DNA of 36,694 bases. It comes from a virus. Made by a program: the position numbers and the translations under genes. Below the pieces are notes generated by a model. The model searched no databases and was not told the origin of the DNA. It saw nothing but the letters and a program-made list of their open reading frames with translations. Positions 6,328-13,684 of this stretch are shown piece by piece. The stretch covers positions 1 through 36,694 of the IMG/VR virus record IMGVR_UViG_3300042861_000957; one strand, given 5' to 3'. Numbering within the stretch: the stretch's first letter is position 1; each line of letters begins with the position of its first letter.

Positions 6328-7157
6328 TTTGATGATTCTAACTTTTGAATGTGGTGTTGTAAGTACCACATAGCTTTTTTCAAATCCTCTAGCTCTTTTT
6401 TGGGGTCTTTCTTTCCAGCTCTAGAAATATACTTTACGGTGTTTCCTAACGCAAAATTTAATTCCCAAGCGTCAATAACTTTAATTGCTTCGTAAGGGTT
6501 ACTTTCACCACCATAATGTTGGGGGTGATTTACGTGTTCTTTTGATTGTGACATATTATTTTTATTATTAGATTGTTTCTGAGCCCAAAATACACCGTCA
6601 ATATAGTAGGTGTGAAAACCTTGCCAGTTAAATTCTGTAACAACCTCATTTACTTCTGGGGTTGGGTCTTTGGATGAATTAAAATCATCAATATAAATTA
6701 TACCATTATCATTTATTTTTTGATAAGTGTTAAGGATATCACCTAAAACATAGTCTTTAAAATGGGCACCATCTATTTCTACAAAATCAAAATTAAATGG
6801 ATAATTACTCAAAACTCTTGGGACCATATCTAATGAATCTCCCTTAAAAAGTTCTATCTGAATGTTATATTCTTTTGCATAATCTTTCAAAATTAAGTAA
6901 TTGTGTTCCGTACACTCATACTTACAAATATCAAAAAGAAAAACAACAATTGGTTCTAGATTAAAACCTGGGTCTTTTTCAATAATTTCAACTAGGGTAT
7001 TAACAATTAATAAAGTTGAGTGTCCGGCGTTAAACCCAATTTCAATAATGTTTCTTGGTTTATGTTGCCTAATTAAGTCAACAAGTGTGTACTGTCTTTC
7101 TGGATACCAAGAGATATTTCCTTCTCCATTATCCAACATTCCTGTCAATAATTCCAT
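6324..7157 (-). CDS. Class I methyltransferase fused to DUF3310 domain
   Basis: Residues about 30-195 form a SAM-dependent methyltransferase-like Rossmann fold: motif I IIEIGFNAGHST (37-48), a strand ending in FDICKYE, FVEIDGAHFKDY (125-136) and IIYIDDF (153-159). This is the Methyltransf_24 pattern. Residues about 208-272 match DUF3310, a phage domain with NHPQHY-x-G and AWYLQ/MWYLQ-like ends. The two are joined by an Asn/Gln/Lys-rich linker (195-206). M202 lies at the exact start of the DUF3310 part and could be an internal start, so a separate short product is possible. DUF3310 is usually a stand-alone or differently fused protein. Substrate unknown; small-molecule or sugar methylation is as likely as nucleic acid. 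Confidence 0.8.
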   Translation of the reverse strand: MELLTGMLDNGEGNISWYPERQYTLVDLIRQHKPRNIIEIGFNAGHSTLLIVNTLVEIIEKDPGFNLEPIVVFLFDICKYECTEHNYLILKDYAKEYNIQIELFKGDSLDMVPRVLSNYPFNFDFVEIDGAHFKDYVLGDILNTYQKINDNGIIYIDDFNSSKDPTPEVNEVVTEFNWQGFHTYYIDGVFWAQKQSNNKNNMSQSKEHVNHPQHYGGESNPYEAIKVIDAWELNFALGNTVKYISRAGKKDPKKELEDLKKAMWYLQHHIQKLESSN

Positions 7158-7163
7158 AAAATA

Positions 7164-7292
7164 TTAAGATTGTTTTTTTGGTTTTTCTTTTTGAATTTTG
7201 TTAAAAAATTTTCTAACTTCCCTCCCAAGTTCAATATCGTTTGGGTATTTCTCAATCATATCTTTAATCAAGTCAATAGATATTTGTGCCAT
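7164..7292 (-). CDS. Small protein, 42 residues
   Basis: ATG at 7292 opens a frame encoding MAQISIDLIKDMIEKYPND and then a basic helix with KKEKPKKQ-like lysines before the stop at 7164. It fits exactly between the genes at 7296 and 7157 with 3-6 nt gaps, which is the tight spacing used across this operon and the main support for it being real. No motif recognised. Confidence 0.6.
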   Translation of the reverse strand: MAQISIDLIKDMIEKYPNDIELGREVRKFFNKIQKEKPKKQS

Positions 7293-7295
7293 AAT

Positions 7296-8072
7296 TTAAA
7301 TGTTTAATGATTCTTTTGTTTTTTTGTAGTTCTCTAAAATTTGTTTTTGGTCAATGTAAGAGATTAACTTTCTTTTAAACATAGGTAAAAGAGTTTCATT
7401 AATTGGAAAATCACCTCTTGAAACCATTTCAATAATTGGTAATTTCTTACTTTCTTCCAAATCAATTTTGGTAAAATTAGTAATTAACTTTGGAATTGAC
7501 AAATTATTTTTATCATTTTCAGAAATTAAATTAACAAATACCTTACTTTCTGGGGATCCTTTGGCCGCTGGTTTCTTTTCGTATTCCCAAATATATGTTT
7601 TTTCACTTGTATTAAAATAAAAATACCCTTTATTCAGTAAAATATTTTTAGTGTTTTTTTTCATCTTTAAATTTACACAATCATATACTGTTTCCCAAAC
7701 AGATTTGGCGATATTAAAGTATTCGTAAATTCTAGGTGTTGAGTACGATAAAATTTTTATAAATTCTTCATACTCGTCGTGAGACATTTCTGGTACGTCT
7801 TTGATTTTTAAATCTTTTACCAAAAGTTCATCATCAATAGATGAGAATTTTTTGTCTGTATACAATAATTTTTTGTCTTTAACAAGGGTTTGGACATTTG
7901 CAAGATGTAATGATAATTCAATAAAACCTGGATATAATTCTAGATTATCTAGTTTTTCACCCATTTTTTGAAAATATGATAGTAGTTTATATTCCTTATG
8001 TTCTCTGTCAATTGGTTTTTCAAACATCCAGTCGGTGTTCATTAAAAATTCTATTTTCTTTTTTCTTCCCAT
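7296..8072 (-). CDS. Conserved large-phage hypothetical protein, 258 residues
   Basis: The protein starts MGRKKKIEFLMNTDWMFEKP and contains LELYPGFIELSLHLANVQ at about 43-60. I associate this pattern (WMFEKPID...LLxYxQK...YPxFxELSLHLAN) with a conserved protein of large T4-like marine phages. It is helical, with a beta-rich middle (NKGYFYFNTSEKTYIWEYEKK). No signal peptide or catalytic motif is visible. It is first in a unit with the 42-residue protein and the methyltransferase-DUF3310 fusion. A TGTTTAT box upstream resembles the TATTTAT motif with one change. Function unknown; a virion-associated role is a guess from its neighbours. Confidence 0.7.
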   Translation of the reverse strand: MGRKKKIEFLMNTDWMFEKPIDREHKEYKLLSYFQKMGEKLDNLELYPGFIELSLHLANVQTLVKDKKLLYTDKKFSSIDDELLVKDLKIKDVPEMSHDEYEEFIKILSYSTPRIYEYFNIAKSVWETVYDCVNLKMKKNTKNILLNKGYFYFNTSEKTYIWEYEKKPAAKGSPESKVFVNLISENDKNNLSIPKLITNFTKIDLEESKKLPIIEMVSRGDFPINETLLPMFKRKLISYIDQKQILENYKKTKESLNI

Positions 8073-8110
8073 CTGACATAATTATAAACATTTAATATAA
8101 TCAGTAAATA

Positions 8111-9628
8111 TTAATTATATTTCATCACAATATATCTAGTTCCATTTACAGTAAATTCATCATAACTACTGTCATAACTATTAAGTGCGTCACCATAATC
8201 GTAATCTCTTGCTAAATCATCTCTTAATTCCTCCTCATCAATAAAATCGTTAAAGTTAGAATACCCCATATCTTCTAAAAATCCAAGTGGGTCATCTTCA
8301 ATACCATCAAGATATTCCTCAACAGCTCGTTCAATATCGTCTTCATCTGGTTCACCATCTGGATTGTCTTTTATTTCTTCTATTTCATAATCAATATCTG
8401 AAATTCTTTCATCCCTAGCTTCCTGATGTTCGTCCGTATCTTCATCGTCATATATTTGATGTGGTGACACTACTTGACCATCTTTATGTAAAACCCAATG
8501 ACTTGCACTTTTATATAAAGATGGGTCTGCACTCATATTTCTATATTGAAATCTGTTACCTTCCGCGTCTTCAAAATCAAACACGTCGCCGTCTTCTCTT
8601 GTTGGTTCAGATATTGGGGCTCTTACTCCCTCATTTTCATATACCCATTTTTCCATTTCAAGTAACCAAATTTCTTCTTCTTGATCATCACTTAACCCTT
8701 TTTCAACATTATAAGAGTCTGGTGATTCTCTTACCCACTCATCAACAGCGTATTCAAACTCATCTCTCACTTTTCTCCCATCAATATAGTTTGATAAAAA
8801 CCTATTGTCATACACATTTGACGCGTCGTTTACCTGGTCAAGTATGTATTCATCTAAACTTTTATCTGCTTCATATTCAGTTCCAACCGCATATTCATCT
8901 CCAGTAGATAAAGATTCAAAAGATGTCATATAAAAATGTGTTCCATTTGGATAAAAATCATACACATCAACATAGTCTTCAAACCCGTCAATTTCCTCCT
9001 GTACTTCGTCATATTCTTCAGATAATTCATCATATTTTTCTTCATCATCTTCATTTTCCATTTGAGTTTCTAATTCAGAAAGTCGTGTTCTTAAATATTC
9101 TAACCTTTCTTTATCTTCATCACTTAAAACTGTAATATTACCCTCTTGTTCGGCATACATAAATGCAACATTTGCTTTTTCACCTTCTTCATCTGTATCA
9201 TCTAAATTCCAATCATCAAGTTCTCTTCTATTTTGTTGTTTGTCGTATTTTTTTTGTTTTGCTCTCCTATCCATAATATTATTGTAAGGAGTACCCCAAT
9301 ACCTCATAGACCCTGTGACTTCAATATTGTCTAAATTTTGAATGTTTGTGTAAGATGCGTTTAAATCGCCTTCAATTTTAATTGGCCCTAAATCAACTAA
9401 TTGTTTTCGGTCGTTAAAATCAGTTAAATCCAAATTTCCTTTTACCACCAATTTTTTTCCTTTAAATTTTGGTAGTTTTGGGATTGCTTGTGCTTGAAAG
9501 AAAACTTTTTTAAGTAACTCAATGTATTCTTCTGGACTAATTTCAACTTCTTCTATATCATCCTCTTTAATTAATCGTTTTAAACGATTAATTAATTTAT
9601 TTTCCGTAAGTCTAAAAACCTTTTTCAT
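8111..9628 (-). CDS. Long acidic protein with N-terminal leader and short solenoid domain
   Basis: The 505-residue protein begins MKKVFRLTENKLINRLKRLI followed by KED. This basic amphipathic leader is of a kind (MKK-x-[IV]-R-LTE-x2-L-x3-[LV]-K-R) that I recognise at the start of many large-phage proteins. Residues about 55-115 form repeated short strands (LVVKGNLDLTDF, IKIEGDLNASYTNI, IEVTGSMRYWGTP) like a beta-solenoid/LRR fragment. A charged coiled coil follows at about 170-220. The rest is very rich in Asp and Glu. It lacks catalytic motifs. Acidic character and leader suggest an internal or DNA-mimicking virion protein, but this is inference. TATTTAT lies 6 nt before ATG, back to back with the homing endonuclease gene. 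Confidence 0.65.
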   Translation of the reverse strand: MKKVFRLTENKLINRLKRLIKEDDIEEVEISPEEYIELLKKVFFQAQAIPKLPKFKGKKLVVKGNLDLTDFNDRKQLVDLGPIKIEGDLNASYTNIQNLDNIEVTGSMRYWGTPYNNIMDRRAKQKKYDKQQNRRELDDWNLDDTDEEGEKANVAFMYAEQEGNITVLSDEDKERLEYLRTRLSELETQMENEDDEEKYDELSEEYDEVQEEIDGFEDYVDVYDFYPNGTHFYMTSFESLSTGDEYAVGTEYEADKSLDEYILDQVNDASNVYDNRFLSNYIDGRKVRDEFEYAVDEWVRESPDSYNVEKGLSDDQEEEIWLLEMEKWVYENEGVRAPISEPTREDGDVFDFEDAEGNRFQYRNMSADPSLYKSASHWVLHKDGQVVSPHQIYDDEDTDEHQEARDERISDIDYEIEEIKDNPDGEPDEDDIERAVEEYLDGIEDDPLGFLEDMGYSNFNDFIDEEELRDDLARDYDYGDALNSYDSSYDEFTVNGTRYIVMKYN

Positions 9629-9634
9629 ATAACA

Positions 9635-9641
9635 ATAAATA
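9635..9641 (-). promoter_or_regulatory. TATTTAT motif before acidic protein gene
   Basis: On the minus strand GTATTTATTG ends 6 nt before the ATG at 9628, the same position relative to the start as at several other genes of this block. Confidence 0.45.
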
Positions 9642-9673
9642 CTTTAAACTTTACAAATATGAATATATCATAA

Positions 9674-9680
9674 TATTTAT
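9674..9680 (+). promoter_or_regulatory. TATTTAT motif before homing endonuclease gene
   Basis: TATTTAT, then ATAT, then ATG at 9685. The 4-nt gap equals that at 1819-1825 and 3921-3927. Confidence 0.45.
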
Positions 9681-9684
9681 ATAT

Positions 9685-10272
9685 ATGAATTGTGGAATTT
9701 ATAGAATTTATAATAATGAAAATAATAAATCATATATTGGTAGTTCTATAAATTTAAAAAATCGTGAATATAAACATTTTTGGTTGTTATCAAAAAAAAT
9801 TCACGACAATATACATTTACAGAAATCTTTTACTAAATACGGAAAAGATTCTTTTGTATTTGAAATTTTAGAGTTATGCGAAGAGTCTCTTTTGTTTGAA
9901 AGAGAAAATTACTATATAAAAATATATGATTCTTGTAATCAAACTTTTGGGTATAACAAAGCTGAAGTTAATGAATTTAGGCGAAATAATTTAAATAACA
10001 CAACAAAAAGAAAATTATCAATCAATAATTTAATTAAAAATAATAATTTCAAGAGATTTTTACTAACGAACATCATAAATGATGATTCACATATTTTTGA
10101 TAATTTATTTGATGCGGCAAGTTATTTAATTAATAATAATTTTTCAAATGGAAGTAATCGTAATGTTAGACAAAAAATTTCTTCAGCATTAAGGGGTAAA
10201 AAAATAAACAATGGTAGTAAAGGAAGTGTAAGACAAACTATTTATAAACATAAATTTCAAATAATAAACTAA
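9685..10272 (+). CDS. GIY-YIG homing endonuclease
   Basis: The 195-residue protein begins with the catalytic GIY-YIG domain: G4-I-Y6, Y17-I-G19, the conserved R27 in the following helix, and an acidic FERENYY helix near 71-77 that supplies the metal-binding Glu. FGYNK at about 88-92 completes the domain. The C-terminal part contains DAASYLINNNFSNGS and SALRGKKINNG, like the NUMOD/IENR DNA-binding repeats that follow such domains. It is free-standing, in an intergenic slot between two conserved phage genes, which is typical of homing endonucleases that spread among T4-like phages. Its very Asn/Lys-rich composition differs somewhat from the neighbours. No intron or intein was seen nearby. Confidence 0.9.
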   Translation: MNCGIYRIYNNENNKSYIGSSINLKNREYKHFWLLSKKIHDNIHLQKSFTKYGKDSFVFEILELCEESLLFERENYYIKIYDSCNQTFGYNKAEVNEFRRNNLNNTTKRKLSINNLIKNNNFKRFLLTNIINDDSHIFDNLFDAASYLINNNFSNGSNRNVRQKISSALRGKKINNGSKGSVRQTIYKHKFQIIN

Positions 10273-10287
10273 TAAAACCAATTAATT

Positions 10288-10440
10288 ATGTCATGTGGAT
10301 GCAAAAACAAAGGAAATCAACAACAAGCTGCTGCTCAACCAGTACCAAGACCAATTTCTGAACAAAGACCTCAAGTTCAAAATCAGAATGTACCGGATTC
10401 AGTTAAAAAAATTGTTGAGAAGTATTATAATAAAAAATAA
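10288..10440 (+). CDS. Small Cys/Gln/Pro-rich protein, 50 residues
   Basis: ATG at 10288 opens a frame starting MSCGCKNKGNQQQAAAQPVP and ending with a lysine/tyrosine-rich helix (DSVKKIVEKYYNKK). The CGC-K start and the following low-complexity Gln/Pro stretch resemble small CGC-type proteins of large phages. The frame ends just before a terminator and starts 15 nt after the homing endonuclease stop. No function can be assigned. Confidence 0.6.
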   Translation: MSCGCKNKGNQQQAAAQPVPRPISEQRPQVQNQNVPDSVKKIVEKYYNKK

Positions 10441-10464
10441 TTTCCTTTGGCCAAAGAAAAATTA

Positions 10465-10493
10465 AGGGTGGAATATTTTTTCCACCTTTTTTT
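10465..10493 (+). terminator. Rho-independent terminator
   Basis: GGTGGAA (10467-10473) pairs with TTCCACC (10480-10486), followed by seven T. It closes the homing endonuclease and small-protein unit. A 12-nt palindrome (CTTTGGCCAAAG, 10445-10456) lies just before it. Confidence 0.8.
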
Positions 10494-10494
10494 G

Positions 10495-10501
10495 TATTTA
10501 T
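10495..10501 (+). promoter_or_regulatory. TATTTAT motif before 370-residue gene
   Basis: TATTTAT directly follows the T-run of the terminator and ends 5 nt before ATG at 10507. Confidence 0.45.
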
Positions 10502-10506
10502 AAAAT

Positions 10507-11619
10507 ATGAGTAAATTAGAAAAATTTTTTGAGTGGTTTCACGATGGTAGAGAAGATGAATACAATAGGATTCTTAAAGTATTTGGAACGACGCGTAATT
10601 TTTTGAAAACTGTATTAAAAAACAATGAACAAGGCCAAGTAGATATTACCTATATACCAAGTAGTGAATTTCAAAATGATTCAGAACTTTTTAATTTTAT
10701 AGTTGATAATGGTTTTTTAGATGATGTTGATTATAATAATTTAGAAGATGTTTTAAAAAATTATTACCTTATTTCCATAATAGAAAAAGACACTAGTAAC
10801 GGTTTAAAATTTATTTGTTATAACATATTTAGTGATGTTCAAATTAGAGATGATGGTTATTGGTTAAGATTACGAGATAGAGAAGAACTTGTTGAATTTT
10901 TTGATAGTGGTGGTAGGGATTATTCTGTAAGTGATATAGCTAAAAGGGTATTTGCTGAAGATGGGACATTATATGAATATTATTGGGATACAACAGATGA
11001 TGTTTATCGTGATGTTATTGAAGAACTAAACGAACAAAACACCCAACATCTTGCTGAACATATTTTAGAAAATATAGGAAATAAAGATTTAAGTACTGAA
11101 GACTTTGGTTCTGACTTTTTCCAAGAATTGGCTGATGATGATGGTCGTGGTGGTTTATTCCAAATTACAAGCGACAATGTTATCTCTCTAATCAATGATG
11201 AAGAAGCGATGAATGAATTATTAGATACAGATTTAGACGAATTAAAAAGTAATTTAAATAATTTACACAACAACGCTTACAATGGTGCTTATGGTGATAT
11301 GTTATGGAATGAAGTAATGGAAGGCTTAGATGAATATTTTTCATCACCAATTGATGAGGTTGCAGTTAAAATTGGTGAAAAAACAAGATACACACCATAC
11401 ATTAAAATTCGTGATTTTTACTCAAATGTTATGACTTTTTTGAACGAATATAGGGGATATTCAGACACTTTAGATTACTATGGGGGTTATACTGAAATGA
11501 TGAGTCAATTATTTAATGATGGTACGTATGAACAAATTGATTTTAGAGTTTACGATTACCCGGATTCTTCGGAGGTTAACCTACAAATAAATGATCTATT
11601 TGGTGATTACCTTTATTAA
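10507..11619 (+). CDS. Acidic protein of unknown function, 370 residues
   Basis: The protein begins MSKLEKFFEWFHDGREDEYN and is rich in Asp, Glu, Asn and Tyr throughout, with alternating predicted helices (for example NTQHLAEHILENIGNKD) and turn-rich acidic stretches. No signal peptide, membrane segment, cysteine cluster or nucleotide-binding motif is visible. It lacks the leader seen on neighbouring proteins. It follows a terminator, has its own TATTTAT box and is followed by the 231-residue gene on the same strand. Codon use and composition match the window. Not recognised; a structural or host-takeover role cannot be decided. Confidence 0.65.
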   Translation: MSKLEKFFEWFHDGREDEYNRILKVFGTTRNFLKTVLKNNEQGQVDITYIPSSEFQNDSELFNFIVDNGFLDDVDYNNLEDVLKNYYLISIIEKDTSNGLKFICYNIFSDVQIRDDGYWLRLRDREELVEFFDSGGRDYSVSDIAKRVFAEDGTLYEYYWDTTDDVYRDVIEELNEQNTQHLAEHILENIGNKDLSTEDFGSDFFQELADDDGRGGLFQITSDNVISLINDEEAMNELLDTDLDELKSNLNNLHNNAYNGAYGDMLWNEVMEGLDEYFSSPIDEVAVKIGEKTRYTPYIKIRDFYSNVMTFLNEYRGYSDTLDYYGGYTEMMSQLFNDGTYEQIDFRVYDYPDSSEVNLQINDLFGDYLY

Positions 11620-11620
11620 C

Positions 11621-11627
11621 TATTTAT
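11621..11627 (+). promoter_or_regulatory. TATTTAT motif upstream of 231-residue gene
   Basis: TATTTAT lies immediately after the preceding stop codon but 40 nt before ATG at 11668, a longer gap than at the other genes, so support is weaker. Confidence 0.3.
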
Positions 11628-11667
11628 AATGTTAATTAAAACTAATATCCATTATAAAAAATGAGAT

Positions 11668-12363
11668 ATGAGAAAAATTAACAAAAATTCAAGAAGAGGT
11701 GTTGTAAACCTATTTGCCGATTTTATTCTTACAAGAATTGACAAAAAAGAAAACTCCATCATCCAGGTAACAGATTGTGAATCATTTATGGTTATCCACG
11801 GACAAACAACTTCAAAAGAAGTATTAAATCTAGATAAAATTAAAACAGACTTTATTGAATGGTTTAAAGATATTTTAGATGAGGTTGGAATTGAAAAAAT
11901 AAATACGTTAGATATTATTCGTTACGACCAGGATATTAAAAATATTGAGAAGGGTTGGATTGATGTAAACAAAGATGTATTTGTGGAAGAAGATGAGCCT
12001 ATACACGAACTTAATGTATCATCTGAATTCCCATATGGTTACAGTCTTAACTGCGGTAGACTTATGACTTACTATTCCCACTATGTTTTTAATCATATGT
12101 ATAGTCTTATGGGTGTTGATAATCTAAAATTTTACTTCACAAAAGAGGAAGATGAAAATGAAGATTTAAAAATAAAAATTGTTTCTAAATCTAAATATAA
12201 TAAAGAGATTGTTAAGTCTTTGGTTCTTGATGTATTTTCCTTTGATTTAGAGGATTTTAAAGATTATGTTAAGGATTATGACCTTTTACAAGATATACTC
12301 TTTCCTGGTAAAGATAAACCCTATACAAAACAAGATAAGTTAGAACACGTAATTGTATTCTAA
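11668..12363 (+). CDS. Hypothetical protein, 231 residues
   Basis: The protein starts MRKINKNSRRGVVNLFADFI. The next ATG upstream (11661) is out of frame and dies quickly, so 11668 is the start. It has an N-terminal segment with IIQVTDCESFMVIHGQTTS (about 31-49), a middle with SSEFPYGYSLNCGRLMTYYSHY (about 117-138) and a basic/acidic C-terminus. The order of an alternating strand, HGQTTS and a DIIRYDQD-like element vaguely recalls methionine adenosyltransferase N-domains, but no catalytic motif of that enzyme is visible, so I do not assign it. It ends at a bidirectional terminator shared with the redox operon. Confidence 0.6.
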   Translation: MRKINKNSRRGVVNLFADFILTRIDKKENSIIQVTDCESFMVIHGQTTSKEVLNLDKIKTDFIEWFKDILDEVGIEKINTLDIIRYDQDIKNIEKGWIDVNKDVFVEEDEPIHELNVSSEFPYGYSLNCGRLMTYYSHYVFNHMYSLMGVDNLKFYFTKEEDENEDLKIKIVSKSKYNKEIVKSLVLDVFSFDLEDFKDYVKDYDLLQDILFPGKDKPYTKQDKLEHVIVF

Positions 12364-12366
12364 AAA

Positions 12367-12398
12367 GAAACCCCACTTTATAGGTGGGGTTTTTTTTT
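12367..12398. terminator. Bidirectional rho-independent terminator
   Basis: AACCCCAC (12369-12376) pairs with GTGGGGTT (12384-12391) around TTTATAG. T8-T9 follows on the plus strand and AAAAAG precedes, giving U-rich tails in both directions. It separates the plus-strand 231-residue gene from the minus-strand glutaredoxin gene. Confidence 0.9.
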
Positions 12399-12681
12399 AT
12401 CCTTTAACAAATGATTTTATTATATCAAACCCTTCATTAATATTTTGGAAGTCTCTATCCGGTGCATACAGTTCCGTTTTTGGTTCTGTATCTGGATTTT
12501 CAATCAACATAAATGATGGTACAAAATCATTACCAGTTACTTCCACAAACATTTGATACTCTTCTTTATATTCGTGTATATCACGATCAAAAAAAGGAAT
12601 ACCTTCTTTTTCTAACATTTCTTTAAGTTCTACACAGAATGGACAACCTTTCATTGAGAACACGACAGCAATTTTATCCAT
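12397..12681 (-). CDS. Glutaredoxin
   Basis: The 94-residue protein has the redox motif C13-P-F-C16 after a first beta strand (IAVVFSMKG), and the cis-proline segment DFVPSFMLI at about 52-60. A C-terminal DRDFQNINEGFDII helix completes a thioredoxin-like fold. CPFC/CPYC is the dithiol glutaredoxin type. It should reduce protein or ribonucleotide-reductase disulfides in the host cytoplasm. Its start overlaps the stop of the thioredoxin gene by 8 nt. As the last gene of the operon it runs into the bidirectional terminator. Confidence 0.88.
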   Translation of the reverse strand: MDKIAVVFSMKGCPFCVELKEMLEKEGIPFFDRDIHEYKEEYQMFVEVTGNDFVPSFMLIENPDTEPKTELYAPDRDFQNINEGFDIIKSFVKG

Positions 12682-12988
12682 TAATTAATTCAGTTACCAA
12701 TCCGTTTATTTGTCCTTCACTTAACATACCTACTTTTGTTTCAATAAGTTGTCCTGCGTTAAACACTTTTGTTGTTGGGATACTTCTAATACCAAGTGCG
12801 ACACTTGCTTCTTTATTTAAATCCACATTCATTGTATACATCTGAACATCAGTTGTATTTTGGTTAGCGACTTTTTCAAATGTTGGTTTCATCATCCTGC
12901 AAGGTCCACACCATTCTGCCCAGAATTCAACAATAATTTTTTCACCTTTGTTGATTTTTTCTTGTAAGTCTACACTGTTAATTTCCAT
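12674..12988 (-). CDS. Thioredoxin
   Basis: The 104-residue protein is a full-length thioredoxin: IIVEFWAEW-C27-G-P-C30 with the canonical WCGPC site, NVDLNKEASVALGIRSIPTTKVF containing the cis-proline loop (IP-T), and the final helix. It should act as a general disulfide reductase; phage thioredoxins often serve phage ribonucleotide reductase, though no such gene is in this window. It overlaps both neighbours (11 nt with the upstream unknown gene, 8 nt with glutaredoxin), so the three are translated from one mRNA. Confidence 0.92.
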   Translation of the reverse strand: MEINSVDLQEKINKGEKIIVEFWAEWCGPCRMMKPTFEKVANQNTTDVQMYTMNVDLNKEASVALGIRSIPTTKVFNAGQLIETKVGMLSEGQINGLVTELING

Positions 12989-13331
12989 TGTTTTCTTTTA
13001 ATTTTAGTAAATTTTTTATGAAGAACTTTGTCTCCTCTAGTTTATTCGGTTCAAAATAAATCATTGTTTGATAATTTAATTCTGATATATCCTTTTTTGA
13101 TAAATATATAAAGATGTCTGACTTATTTCTAAAAATAGCATCTAGATATAAAATATTGTTTTCATATGCACTATTATAACAATATTCTAAAATGAAGTTT
13201 TTAGTAAGAAGTAATTCTGGTGTTAAATTTAGTGAGCCTTGAACTCTTGTTTTTGAAAGAAACTTTTTTTCATTTTCAGAAATAGTTTTTAAAAACTCGG
13301 ATTCCACACTAAAATACTCTTTTAATTCCAT
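12978..13331 (-). CDS. Hypothetical protein heading redox operon, 117 residues
   Basis: The protein starts MELKEYFSVESEFLKTISEN and is helical, with aromatic residues in the middle (FILEYCYNSAYENNILYLDAIF). It has a single cysteine and no recognised motif. It lies directly upstream of, and overlaps, the thioredoxin gene and is preceded by a host-type -7 box. Function unknown. Confidence 0.6.
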   Translation of the reverse strand: MELKEYFSVESEFLKTISENEKKFLSKTRVQGSLNLTPELLLTKNFILEYCYNSAYENNILYLDAIFRNKSDIFIYLSKKDISELNYQTMIYFEPNKLEETKFFIKNLLKLKENNGN

Positions 13332-13352
13332 CTTTATTTATCTATAATAGAA

Positions 13353-13360
13353 CAAATATA
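13353..13360 (-). promoter_or_regulatory. Bacteroidota-type -7 box for redox operon
   Basis: TATATTTG on the minus strand, 21 nt before ATG at 13331. The -33 region about 19-20 nt upstream is only a partial match, so this is a weaker promoter call than the others. It predicts a leader of roughly 15-20 nt. Confidence 0.5.
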
Positions 13361-13383
13361 TGAATTTTTTTTTAAATGTGAAA

Positions 13384-13674
13384 TTAATTTAGAATTATAT
13401 CTCCAAATGTCGTTTTTTGAATTATATTTTCTAGATAGTTACGCTTCTCTTTTTTTATTGCTGGTATTTTTAAGTCTATAACTATATTTACAATTTGGTC
13501 TTTGGTTAATACCATATCATTTCCTTCTTCAACGTTTTTTTCACATCGTTCTCTTATTTTTTTATAAAAATCGTCTTTTTGTAAGGAACCTATTAAGTCC
13601 AATAAATCATTTGGGTTATTCTCAAAGAAACTTATAAGTTGTGATATATAAATTTCCAAATCAACATTTTTCAT
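13384..13674 (-). CDS. Conserved large-phage protein, 96 residues
   Basis: The protein begins MKNVDLEIYISQLISFFENN and continues PNDLLDLIG, then a helix-rich part with MVLTKDQIVNIVIDLK near 54-69. The pattern ISQ(L/I)ISFFxxNPxDLxxLI...(V/L)(P/L)LTxxQxxxxxxxL occurs in many large marine phages and cyanophages without a known function. It is 10 nt downstream of the 697-residue gene and likely cotranscribed. Confidence 0.7.
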   Translation of the reverse strand: MKNVDLEIYISQLISFFENNPNDLLDLIGSLQKDDFYKKIRERCEKNVEEGNDMVLTKDQIVNIVIDLKIPAIKKEKRNYLENIIQKTTFGDIILN

Positions 13675-13684
13675 AAAATATAAA

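Noticed and set aside
8461-9135. Open frames on the plus strand opposite the acidic protein gene
   Set aside because: They are shadows caused by the GAT/GAA-rich coding strand; the translations are low-complexity His/Leu/Gln strings with no start context.
11668-12363. Methionine adenosyltransferase-like protein
   Set aside because: Only a vague similarity in the first 60 residues; catalytic motifs of that enzyme are absent.
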